Assembly: GCA_011682715.1 (NCBI GenBank)
Contig: JAACEC010000092.1
Location: 1-8,591 of the forward strand
Source: Pseudomonadota bacterium
Lineage (GTDB): Bacteria; Hydrothermota; 32-111; QNBC01
Direction of reading: 5' to 3'
DNA length: 8,591 nucleotides
Part shown: piece by piece, positions 1-6,083 of the stretch
Numbering within the stretch: the first letter of the stretch is position 1
Layout of the letters: each line of letters opens with the position of its first letter
Made by a program: the position numbers and the translations under genes
The notes under the pieces: model-generated
Told to the model about the DNA's origin: nothing
Databases searched by the model: none
The model's input: the letters and a program-made list of their open reading frames with translations, nothing else

Positions 1-170
1 TACGGGCTGAGTTTTATCTCACCCTCTTGCCCTTTGAATTTTGCTTTAACAAGGATATATTTTTGATCTTTTTTCTCAACATTCAGAGATTTGTGACAGT
101 GGGGACAATAAATATGAAGATACGATCCGTATTTTATATATTTTGGCTCTACTTTATTGAATAAATCCAT
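1..170 (-). CDS. Zinc-ribbon-like Cys-rich protein, third copy (3' end beyond window)
   Basis: This reading frame starts at an ATG at 170 and runs off the left edge after 56 codons, so only the N-terminus is seen. A clear ribosome site, AGGAGT, lies 4 nt before the ATG and overlaps the TAG stop of the reductase gene upstream, which suggests translational coupling. The protein has a CPHC knuckle at residues 23-26 (YCPHCHKSL), then a predicted beta segment ending in EGEIKLSPY. The same layout, CPxC-x2-(S/A)-L followed about 25 residues later by a G-x-I-x-L-S motif, occurs in the two Cys-rich genes at 1016-1881, so I read it as a third copy of that module. It is the fourth gene of the minus-strand operon. 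The metal is presumed to be zinc, but no function is known to me. Confidence 0.8.
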   Translation of the reverse strand, partial: MDLFNKVEPKYIKYGSYLHIYCPHCHKSLNVEKKDQKYILVKAKFKGQEGEIKLSP

Positions 171-178
171 ATTCACTC

Positions 179-1009
179 CTATTTGATTGAATGGAACAGT
201 GAAATTCTCTCCTCTTCAATATATGTTCTCTGCCTTTTCATGAGGAGATCGAAATCAACGAGATGTCCGTCGAATTGAGGACCATCTACACATGCAAATT
301 TCGTCTCTCCACCAACCTGAACCCTGCATGCACCACACATACCGGTGCCATCCACCATAATGGGGTTTAGGCTAACGATTGTCTTTTTATTGTGTCTCTT
401 CGTCATGTCACAACACGCCTTCATCATAACCACAGGACCTATGGCAACGACAAATTCAATATCATCCCCTCTCTCAGAAAGAATCATATCCATCACCTGA
501 GTTACAAAACCGTGAAAACCGTAAGTTCCATCATCTGTTGTAATATGAATTTCATCGGAAATTCTTTTCATTTCCTCTTCCATTATTAAATAAGATCTTG
601 TTCTCGCCCCTATTATACTTATAATTCCGTTACCGGCTTCATAATACCCTTTTGCTATATGATGCAAAACAGCAACACCCGTTCCACCGCCAACAACGAG
701 AATTTTCTTCTTGTATTTTTTTATCTCTATAGGTTTACCGAGAGGTCCTACAACATCCATAATAAATTCGCCTACATTTCTCGATGCAAGTAACGCTGTT
801 GTTTTACCAACGATTTGAAATACCAATGTAACCGTCCCGGCTAATGGGTCATTATCGGCAATAGTTAATGGTATTCTCTCCCCTGTTTCATTTACCCTTA
901 TTACAACAAATTGTCCCGGAGAGCATTTCTTTGCAATCTCCGGGGCTTCTATTCTAATGTTAACAATTGTACCTCTCGCATAATCTTTTTTATCGAGTAT
1001 TACAAACAT
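179..1009 (-). CDS. NfnA/SudB-type FAD- and [2Fe-2S]-binding NAD(P) oxidoreductase subunit (PyrK-like)
   Basis: This is a 276-residue flavoprotein subunit of the ferredoxin-NADP reductase superfamily, in the sulfide dehydrogenase/NfnA/dihydroorotate dehydrogenase electron-transfer group, at the usual family length. Visible motifs are the FAD-binding RIPLTI (45-50), the nucleotide-binding GGGTG (107-111), and a C-terminal cluster site in which D220, C225, C228 and C240 fit the Asp/Cys3 [2Fe-2S] ligands of NfnA proteins (DGTGMCGAC, then CVDGPQFDGHLVDF). NfnA normally pairs with a GltA-like NfnB subunit for electron bifurcation between NAD(H), NADP(H) and ferredoxin. No such gene is visible; it could lie beyond position 1. 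Instead, zinc-ribbon-like genes sit directly on both sides, 6 and 8 nt away. The ribosome site is weak (GGTAGG), so coupling to the upstream gene is likely. It could be a stand-alone or differently partnered member. Family assignment is firm; partner and substrate are open. Confidence 0.93.
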   Translation of the reverse strand: MFVILDKKDYARGTIVNIRIEAPEIAKKCSPGQFVVIRVNETGERIPLTIADNDPLAGTVTLVFQIVGKTTALLASRNVGEFIMDVVGPLGKPIEIKKYKKKILVVGGGTGVAVLHHIAKGYYEAGNGIISIIGARTRSYLIMEEEMKRISDEIHITTDDGTYGFHGFVTQVMDMILSERGDDIEFVVAIGPVVMMKACCDMTKRHNKKTIVSLNPIMVDGTGMCGACRVQVGGETKFACVDGPQFDGHLVDFDLLMKRQRTYIEEERISLFHSIK

Positions 1010-1015
1010 AACTAC

Positions 1016-1339
1016 CTACCATTCGTTACTGTCTTCGAGAATAATGGATTTCTCGTCTTCTTCGCTTATGCCATGCCATTTGCATCCCGCCTTAGAACAA
1101 AATTTAAAATCGACCAGCATTGTACTGGAAGTTACAAGTATGTCGGCAACTTTCGAACCGCATACGGGACATTTCTCATCCGTTATAAGTGATTCTCCGC
1201 AATAGGGACACAAAATGTCCTTTACCGGTTCTCCCTCGGGAAGCCTGATGGTGGACTCATGAGAAAATACATTTAAGTAAGGACTTAGTCTTAAAATCCC
1301 CTTTTCTCCTTCTTTGTTTATTATAGCAAGCTCCACCAT
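1016..1339 (-). CDS. Zinc-ribbon-like Cys-rich protein, second module (N-terminal knuckle out of frame)
   Basis: The 107-residue product from ATG 1339 has an AAGGAC ribosome site 3 nt before its start, so it may be translated on its own. It contains GILRLSPY (14-21), C44-PY-C47, C57-PV-C60 and a FCSKAGC segment (C81, C86) followed by H89, enough for one four-Cys ribbon plus a further Cys/Cys/His site. Compared with the copies at 1-170 and 1348-1881 it lacks the leading CPxC knuckle. That knuckle is nevertheless encoded in its own frame just upstream (Y-C-P-H-C at 1364-1378, then KHALIKDN joining the ATG), in an open stretch bounded by a TAA at 1418-1420 that has no ATG, GTG or TTG. The gene therefore looks like the C-terminal half of a longer ancestral gene fused to its upstream neighbour. 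Function unknown. Confidence 0.75.
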   Translation of the reverse strand: MVELAIINKEGEKGILRLSPYLNVFSHESTIRLPEGEPVKDILCPYCGESLITDEKCPVCGSKVADILVTSSTMLVDFKFCSKAGCKWHGISEEDEKSIILEDSNEW

Positions 1340-1347
1340 ATTGTCCT

Positions 1348-1881
1348 TTATAAGAGCATGTTTACAATGGGGGCAATATGCAAAAATGTCCCTTTCTTTA
1401 TTATTTCCTTTTCCGCATTATCTTTCCTGACCTGTTTTTTTAGTGTCTCTTCTATTCTTTTGAAATTAATTTCGTTTGTGTTTTTATTGTTGTATGAATA
1501 GTTATCATAGAGAAGTTTCAATGCTAATTCCGGATTTTTGAATTCTATCACATGATTCGTACACCCCTTTCTCGAACAAAACCTGACACGCCCACCCTCT
1601 TCAAGATTGATTGGAATCATAGGAGCGTTACAAATATCACATTTCGATTCTGATTTCAATTCTTCCCCGCACACAGGGCAGAAAAATCGAACGATGGCAT
1701 TATCGGGAATATCAATATTGGTTTCGTAATCGTAATTCCCGTAAATAGAGCTTAACCAAATATCTCCTCTCTTCCCCTGAATTTCAATAATAAGATGCAA
1801 CGAAGGTTTATCATCGATTAATTTTTTTTCATCCATAAGCGATGCACTGCATATAGGACATTTTAACTTCAACGGTATCAT
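1348..1881 (-). CDS. Zinc-ribbon-like Cys-rich protein, first module
   Basis: First gene of the left operon. I start it at ATG 1881 (177 residues), because AGGAG ends 5 nt before that codon. A GTG at 1887 is also in frame but lies within the ribosome site. Knuckles are C8-PI-C11, C68-PV-C71, C81-DI-C84 and C102/C107 with H110 (FCSRKGCTNH), in the same order as in the second module. Between knuckles one and two lies a predicted beta-rich stretch containing GDIWLSS. Residues after about 118 form a charged, probably helical linker. The last 11 or so residues (HIAPIVNMLL) look like frame-shifted sequence: KKGTFLHI lines up with KYGSYLHI just before the CPHC of the third copy, but here the CPHC is one frame away. 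No signal peptide or membrane segment is visible. Function unknown; possibly a metal-binding partner of the reductase. Confidence 0.78.
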   Translation of the reverse strand: MIPLKLKCPICSASLMDEKKLIDDKPSLHLIIEIQGKRGDIWLSSIYGNYDYETNIDIPDNAIVRFFCPVCGEELKSESKCDICNAPMIPINLEEGGRVRFCSRKGCTNHVIEFKNPELALKLLYDNYSYNNKNTNEINFKRIEETLKKQVRKDNAEKEIIKKGTFLHIAPIVNMLL

Positions 1882-1890
1882 AAACACTCC
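1882..1890 (-). promoter_or_regulatory. Ribosome binding site deciding the ATG 1881 start
   Basis: Read on the minus strand the sequence is AAGGAGTGTTTATG. The AGGAG core lies 5 nt before ATG 1881. The alternative GTG start at 1887-1885 uses the final G of that core, which makes it unlikely. Confidence 0.7.
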
Positions 1891-1904
1891 TTTTTTGATA
1901 AATA

Positions 1905-1933
1905 ATTTTATGATAATAAACCTATAATGTCAA
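1905..1933 (-). promoter_or_regulatory. Sigma-70 promoter of the left operon
   Basis: The minus strand carries TTGACA (1928-1933), a 17-nt spacer, and TAAAAT (1905-1910): a perfect -35 and a one-mismatch -10. Transcription would start near 1898, leaving a leader of roughly 17 nt that holds the AGGAG site before ATG 1881. It lies directly in front of the transposase remnant, and I see no operator-like palindrome. Confidence 0.75.
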
Positions 1934-1960
1934 GAGATTGTTTTTGATGATATTTTTACA

Positions 1961-2257
1961 ATGTCAAAATGTCACATACAAGGTATTGAAAGAAGCATAA
2001 AAAAGGGTAATCTTAAAGAAGAACGGAAAAAGGCGATTGCCATGAAAGAGAGGAGGTATAGCTTAAGCATGAAATAGCTAAAACGATATAGGATACTACA
2101 GGATGTAATATCAAAAAAGTCCCCGTTAACCCAAGGGGCAAGAATAATGGGAATAAGTTACAAACAGGCATTAAGATTAAAGATACACATTCTGGAATGA
2201 GATGTAGAAGGAATAATATGTGAATCGTTTTCAATGATAAAACTACATTCCAACTAA
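1961..2257 (+). pseudogene. Broken N-terminal remnant of an ISNCY-like transposase
   Basis: One plus-strand frame reads through this stretch with only two internal stops, a TAG at 2075-2077 and a TGA at 2198-2200. From ATG 2042 it begins MKERRYSLSMK, then stop, then LKRYRILQDVISKKSPLTQG followed by ARIMGISYKQALRLKIHILE, then stop, then DVEGII. That is the pattern of the helix-turn-helix at the start of ISNCY-type integrase-fold transposases (LTQ-A-x2-LG-(I/L)-SYRQ-x-x-RL, followed by a G-VEG-(L/I) segment), recalled from the family rather than searched. Both stops fall where intact members usually have Glu or Gly, so single-base changes could explain them. The catalytic domain is absent: after about 2230 the frame loses resemblance and ends at TAA 2255. 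The 27 codons before 2042 are open but unrecognised. It is evidence of a past insertion between the two gene blocks. Positions 2258-2303 show nothing further. Confidence 0.65.
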
Positions 2258-2303
2258 AATCATACTTAATTTGAATAGAATTAAGAATCAAATCTTTATA
2301 TTA

Positions 2304-4751
2304 TCAGTACTTTACAAGTTTTAATGTTTTATAATAATAAGATCCTACTTTAAAATCAGCAAAATATATACCTTTATGGAATTTTGAGTAATTGAATTTT
2401 AATAAATTGCTCCCTGAATTAATGGAATAATCGTGATCAAAAATTCTTCTACCTGTAACATCAAACACTACTAAAGCGCAATTTGATTGCAAAGGTGAGT
2501 TCATTTTAAAAACAGCATTACTACCATCCGATTTTAATATCCTAATATTAAATTCAATGATTTTATGTTTTTGAACAACCCTAGATTGTGGAAATATATA
2601 ATCGTTATTATTTTCGTTCGTCTCATCAATTAAGTTAAACTGATCTAACTTTATCTCCAACCCGTTATCTGTTAGATCTAACGAATCGCTTATAGGAAAT
2701 TTTATCATTTTTGAGCAGTAAGAATTCAAATATACTGCTGACAAATATAAAAGGGAATCTGTATCTCCTTTATTATAATATACACAAACAGGGCATGCTC
2801 CGCTATCTGCCCCCATATTGGAAACAAGAAAATCAAAGTAGAGTGTATCGTTAACCCGCTCTAATTTTACATAATTACCATCGATTAAAAAATCTTTATC
2901 TCCGGAATAGTATCGAATTTTTATCTCTCTTTCACTATGTGCAGGGATATCAACGTTCACAAGCAATGTATCATTCATCAGGGAATAGCCTACAGATTGA
3001 CCATTAATTGTTATATAATTTATTGGCACATTCCCTGTTTCATACTTTTTGAGATGATACAAATTTTCTCTATTTGTCTTATTTTCAATCACAAGATCGT
3101 TTCCAAAATAAAGCACATCAATTGTGCTGTCAAAATTAAGTTTTTCCAAGTAAAGTCTTTTCATTATATAACCTAACGAATTCCATTTTATATCGGGATA
3201 CCATACATTAATACTATCTGCAATTTTACTATATGCGTCCTGACCGTTTGAAAATAATCCATTATGCGAATATGTCAAAAGGGGTTTGTCTAAAAATAAA
3301 TTTAGTTTAAACCTGAAATAAATAGGATTACTAGTATCTTCCGGTGGAGAATAAGGGTGTCTCCTAAAAACAACTGCAAAATTTCTAAACCTCATATTTG
3401 CAAGTCGCATATTAAAATCATAATTTGTATCACAATCACCCGGAAGAAGCAAATATGGTTCATATTGTCCGTTTACAGTTGCATTAAAATTATATTTTTT
3501 CAACATTTCAAGTGTCTGAGATAAAGATATACCCCATGGGAATACCATTTCCTTACCATAATCAATCCCTATTTTATTATACATATAATCGAGGCGAGTT
3601 CTGCCCTCAACGATATCACACTCTTGATCTTTATATGGCCTCGGAGTCTGATTTATAAATACACTGTCATACATTTCATTTAAAGTATCCAACTGTTCTT
3701 GTGTATAACATATAAATTCATATCCGTCATGATTATTCCCATGTTGAACAATAGAAAATCTATTAGGGTAATTTTTAAATAGACTGACAACCGATGAATC
3801 GAAGTTACGATTATAATTCACTGGTTTAAAAGCAATAGTTGTATGAAAATTATGTTCTTGCATTTCATTTAATAGGTCATGGAAATTTAAATAACCATAA
3901 GGTTCCGTAAAATATGGATCATCTATTGTCAGATTAGCATATTTTTGTATGCTATGCCAACACATATCACCATTTGAATATTTTAAAAACATCATTATAG
4001 GTAATATATTTTGTATATATACATAAAGATAAGAATATCCATAGTACATTTTCCATAGTTGCCTTTCGTATAGATTTTTATCTATAATGTTTCCGTTTAA
4101 AAATATTTTACCTTGATTGATTTTATAATACGCGAATATACTTTCATTATCGTTTCTATCCGAAATTATAGACGTACAATTACCACAATTTATAAAATAT
4201 GCGTTACTAAAAGATGAATCTACAGAGACAATCGTATTGGCAAGAACATCGGCTATATTGAACTCATCGGAATCAAATTTCCATGCATCGTCGTTATGAA
4301 AATAAATGGCACCATCAAATGCAGAATCCGTTAATATTTCAATGTTATCGAGAGAAATGGAATCTTTTATATCATTAATTATCAAATTGCTCCCTTTTGA
4401 TATTACGTTCTTTATAATATTTAATTCACCATTGCTAATTAAAGATGTATCCTCTAAATTTTTATAACTAATACAAATGGATTTTATATAGTCACCATTA
4501 TTATTTTTAAAAATAGAATCAACCAATTGAGTAGAATCCAAGTCTATTATTTTATTTTTTAATCCGTAATATTTTGATAATATTTTAAAGTTAATATCAG
4601 AGTTATACCCGCTTCCTTTTTCCAATAAAATGGTATTAAAATATTCCCCCCTAAGCGAGCCTTGTAGAGCTATAAACATAATAGCCCCAAATATAAAAAC
4701 ATAAAAATACTTATTGTAATTAATCATTATTTTCATGATATACTTTTGCAT
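2304..4751 (-). CDS. Secreted NodB/CE4-like polysaccharide deacetylase with CARDB-like and T9SS-type sorting domains
   Basis: This 815-residue exported protein starts with a hydrophobic signal segment (about 15-30). Residues 85-250 look like a Rossmann/glutamine-amidotransferase-like domain (INDIKDS near 125-131; INQGKIFLNGNI, 211-222), assigned by pattern only. The deacetylase core follows: LTIDDPY (274-280) supplies the Asp pair, HGNNHDG (337-343) the H-x3-H metal ligands, then FPWG (404-407) and YSHNG (494-498, H496). This fits metal-dependent de-N-acetylation of a glycan, though the substrate is unknown. A CARDB-like beta-sandwich (about 625-720) ends in the typical DETNENNN. The last 85 residues, with FDVTGRRI, GIYFADF and YYKTLKLVKY, resemble a type A type IX secretion sorting domain. 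The start is uncertain: ATG 4751 overlaps the upstream gene by 32 nt, and ATG 4736 and ATG 4727 are alternatives, none with a strong ribosome site. Last gene of its operon. Confidence 0.88.
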   Translation of the reverse strand: MQKYIMKIMINYNKYFYVFIFGAIMFIALQGSLRGEYFNTILLEKGSGYNSDINFKILSKYYGLKNKIIDLDSTQLVDSIFKNNNGDYIKSICISYKNLEDTSLISNGELNIIKNVISKGSNLIINDIKDSISLDNIEILTDSAFDGAIYFHNDDAWKFDSDEFNIADVLANTIVSVDSSFSNAYFINCGNCTSIISDRNDNESIFAYYKINQGKIFLNGNIIDKNLYERQLWKMYYGYSYLYVYIQNILPIMMFLKYSNGDMCWHSIQKYANLTIDDPYFTEPYGYLNFHDLLNEMQEHNFHTTIAFKPVNYNRNFDSSVVSLFKNYPNRFSIVQHGNNHDGYEFICYTQEQLDTLNEMYDSVFINQTPRPYKDQECDIVEGRTRLDYMYNKIGIDYGKEMVFPWGISLSQTLEMLKKYNFNATVNGQYEPYLLLPGDCDTNYDFNMRLANMRFRNFAVVFRRHPYSPPEDTSNPIYFRFKLNLFLDKPLLTYSHNGLFSNGQDAYSKIADSINVWYPDIKWNSLGYIMKRLYLEKLNFDSTIDVLYFGNDLVIENKTNRENLYHLKKYETGNVPINYITINGQSVGYSLMNDTLLVNVDIPAHSEREIKIRYYSGDKDFLIDGNYVKLERVNDTLYFDFLVSNMGADSGACPVCVYYNKGDTDSLLYLSAVYLNSYCSKMIKFPISDSLDLTDNGLEIKLDQFNLIDETNENNNDYIFPQSRVVQKHKIIEFNIRILKSDGSNAVFKMNSPLQSNCALVVFDVTGRRIFDHDYSINSGSNLLKFNYSKFHKGIYFADFKVGSYYYKTLKLVKY

Positions 4752-5763
4752 TCTCTAAAACTATTCTACTTATCTGTTTAGCGAGCAAATTGTTTCTCTT
4801 TCCTTGAAATTCTTTTATCGACTTTTTAAATTTAATGTTATCAATATCTTTTTCTGAATTAATAAAACTTAGATATCCGTTATCTTCTAACCACTTGTCG
4901 ATACTACCTTTTTTACCATGAAATATACTATAAACTCTTTTCCCTAATAAAGCGGCTTCTCTATTCATGGTACCCCCTCCGCCTATAATCACGTCAGCAT
5001 CTTTTAACATGCTTATCCCGTCAACTGCATGTTCAAGAACACAAATATTTCCCATATCTCTTATTCTTTTAGTAATTTCACCTACTTGTTCTTTTGTCCG
5101 GGGGACTAATAAAACCGAAATATCCTTCCTGTACTTTGTATTTTCTATAATTTTGTAAAATATTACTTCACTTATAGGATTATGATAATGCGCCATAGTC
5201 GCCGGAGGTCTTAAAACTACTAATATTTTACTTCTGTCAATACATAAACCGTTTGCCCAATTACCATCATATTCATGATCCCATATATATAGTTCTTCTT
5301 TCAATCCATCATAGCTAATTATTTTATCCTTTATATCCTGTTTCGCAATTAATTTATCAACAATAAGCTTAGGTACGATTAGTTTATCACCGAATTCCCT
5401 GAACAAAAAATCAGCGACATATTCATAATCATACATTATTAAAACAGGGATTCCGTGTAATTTGGCTGGTAAAACCATTGACCTCGATCCGTGAGAAAAT
5501 GCGACTTTAATTTTTTTCCCAAATAATATGAAATATAATTCCATCATACGGAAAAATAAGAAGGATATCTTTTTTATTTTAGATTTACCCGGATGCCTTC
5601 CTACAGCTTTATAATCTATATTCTTGATTTTTAGCAATTCAATTGTCTGCCCATAATCCCTTGCCGTAACAAAAACCTCGTGCCCCGCTTCTCTTAGTTC
5701 CTTTATTATCGGTTCCATTATTAGGACATGAGGTGCATTATCTATATCAATCCAAATTTTCAT
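4720..5763 (-). CDS. DUF354-family GT-B-fold protein (putative glycosyltransferase-like)
   Basis: A 347-residue cytoplasmic protein whose N-terminus MKIWIDIDNAPHV, followed by EAGHEVFVTARDYGQT, is characteristic of the DUF354 family. This family adopts the GT-B/UDP-GlcNAc 2-epimerase-like fold and is often found in polysaccharide loci; no reaction is established for most members. Other landmarks are the VGRHPGKS segment (54-61), FSHGSRS (89-95), MYDYEY (110-115), a glycine-rich IIGGGGTMNREAALLGKRV (259-277) where GT-B proteins bind the nucleotide or sugar-phosphate, and IFHGKKGSIDKWL. Length is normal. The ribosome site AAGGGG lies about 10 nt before ATG 5763. It follows the short GT-like fragment after 14 nt and overlaps the deacetylase gene downstream, so the three are probably co-transcribed. 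A role in making or modifying the same surface glycan is inference. Confidence 0.87.
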   Translation of the reverse strand: MKIWIDIDNAPHVLIMEPIIKELREAGHEVFVTARDYGQTIELLKIKNIDYKAVGRHPGKSKIKKISFLFFRMMELYFILFGKKIKVAFSHGSRSMVLPAKLHGIPVLIMYDYEYVADFLFREFGDKLIVPKLIVDKLIAKQDIKDKIISYDGLKEELYIWDHEYDGNWANGLCIDRSKILVVLRPPATMAHYHNPISEVIFYKIIENTKYRKDISVLLVPRTKEQVGEITKRIRDMGNICVLEHAVDGISMLKDADVIIGGGGTMNREAALLGKRVYSIFHGKKGSIDKWLEDNGYLSFINSEKDIDNIKFKKSIKEFQGKRNNLLAKQISRIVLENAKVYHENND

Positions 5764-5777
5764 TTGAATGAATCCCC

Positions 5778-5999
5778 TTATTTCCTCAATAGTAATCCGG
5801 CGTTTTCTATTAAATCATTATTGGGAATCGGCAATTCCTTCCATCTTTTAATAGTTTTATAATCTTCAATCTTAAACATGGTTGTATTATTGCATATCTT
5901 TCTAATAATATTTATTTCATGCCAAACATGTGCATCGTAAGGGACTGAATTGTTTTGTTTAACCAATAAAACATGTCTATTCTCTATATCATCCATCAT
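5778..5999 (-). CDS. Short glycosyltransferase-4-like N-terminal fragment, possibly chimeric or degenerate
   Basis: A 73-residue frame starting at tandem ATGs (5999 and 5996). The segment RHVLLVKQNNSVPYDAHVW (8-26) followed by HE closely follows the opening beta strand and conserved VP-(Y/F)-D-x2-VW-x-E motif of GT4 glycosyltransferases. An intact enzyme would run for some 350-400 residues; here resemblance stops after about residue 35, and the last 38 residues (ending NDLIENAGLLLRK) match nothing I recognise. I infer an internal deletion that left the head of a glycosyltransferase joined to another tail; a genuine small protein is possible. The consensus promoter at 6010-6038 ends 10 nt before the ATG and no ribosome site is visible, so the start codon lies near the predicted transcript end. 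It heads the operon of the DUF354 and deacetylase genes and may survive as their leader. Confidence 0.5.
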   Translation of the reverse strand: MMDDIENRHVLLVKQNNSVPYDAHVWHEINIIRKICNNTTMFKIEDYKTIKRWKELPIPNNDLIENAGLLLRK

Positions 6000-6009
6000 A
6001 ACATAGCGG

Positions 6010-6038
6010 ATTATAACTTAAATATACTTCATTGTCAA
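6010..6038 (-). promoter_or_regulatory. Consensus sigma-70 promoter of the DUF354/deacetylase operon
   Basis: The minus strand has TTGACA (6033-6038), exactly 17 nt, then TATAAT (6010-6015), both hexamers perfect. The -10 box ends 10 nt before ATG 5999, so transcription should start at about 6001-6005, giving essentially no leader. The site occupies most of the 84-nt gap behind the glycoside hydrolase gene; no terminator hairpin is visible between them. Confidence 0.8.
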
Positions 6039-6083
6039 TTAAAACTAATTGTATTTTCGGATTAAATCTTACCATTAATTCGA

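Larger units (their letters stand above)
1016..1881 (-). other. Probable single tandem-module gene split by a one-base frame change
   Basis: The two adjacent Cys-rich frames join into one protein if one base is added on the minus strand around 1370-1386, for example one more T in the T5 run at 1382-1386. The joined product would be about 288 residues with two complete copies of the module, and the junction would read KKGTFFAYCPHCKHAL, matching KYGSYLHIYCPHCHKSL of the copy at 1-170. I see this as a real or sequencing-derived frameshift. A programmed -1 shift is possible, but no canonical slippery heptamer is present. The SD-bearing ATG at 1339 could rescue translation of the second half. Confidence 0.62.

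Noticed and set aside
392..1192. Plus-strand open frames opposite the reductase and second Cys-rich gene (392-589 and 911-1192)
   Set aside because: They lie antisense within well-supported genes and their translations show no family features.
1376..1392. Canonical programmed -1 frameshift site
   Set aside because: The heptamer at the overlap is A TTT TTG, which lacks the X XXY YYZ pattern, and I see no strong downstream stem-loop; a lesion or sequencing error is simpler.
2013..2291. Minus-strand open frame of 92 codons
   Set aside because: It is antisense to the transposase remnant, has no ribosome site or recognisable motif, and its hydrophobic leucine-rich look is what the complement of an AT-rich lysine-rich frame gives.
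2937..5158. Plus-strand open frames at 2937-3176 and 4967-5158
   Set aside because: Both are antisense to the deacetylase and DUF354 genes and have low-complexity or unrecognisable translations.
6039..6083. Rho-independent terminator between the hydrolase gene and the next operon
   Set aside because: Only short AT-rich palindromes such as ATTAAT repeats occur, with no GC stem followed by a T run.
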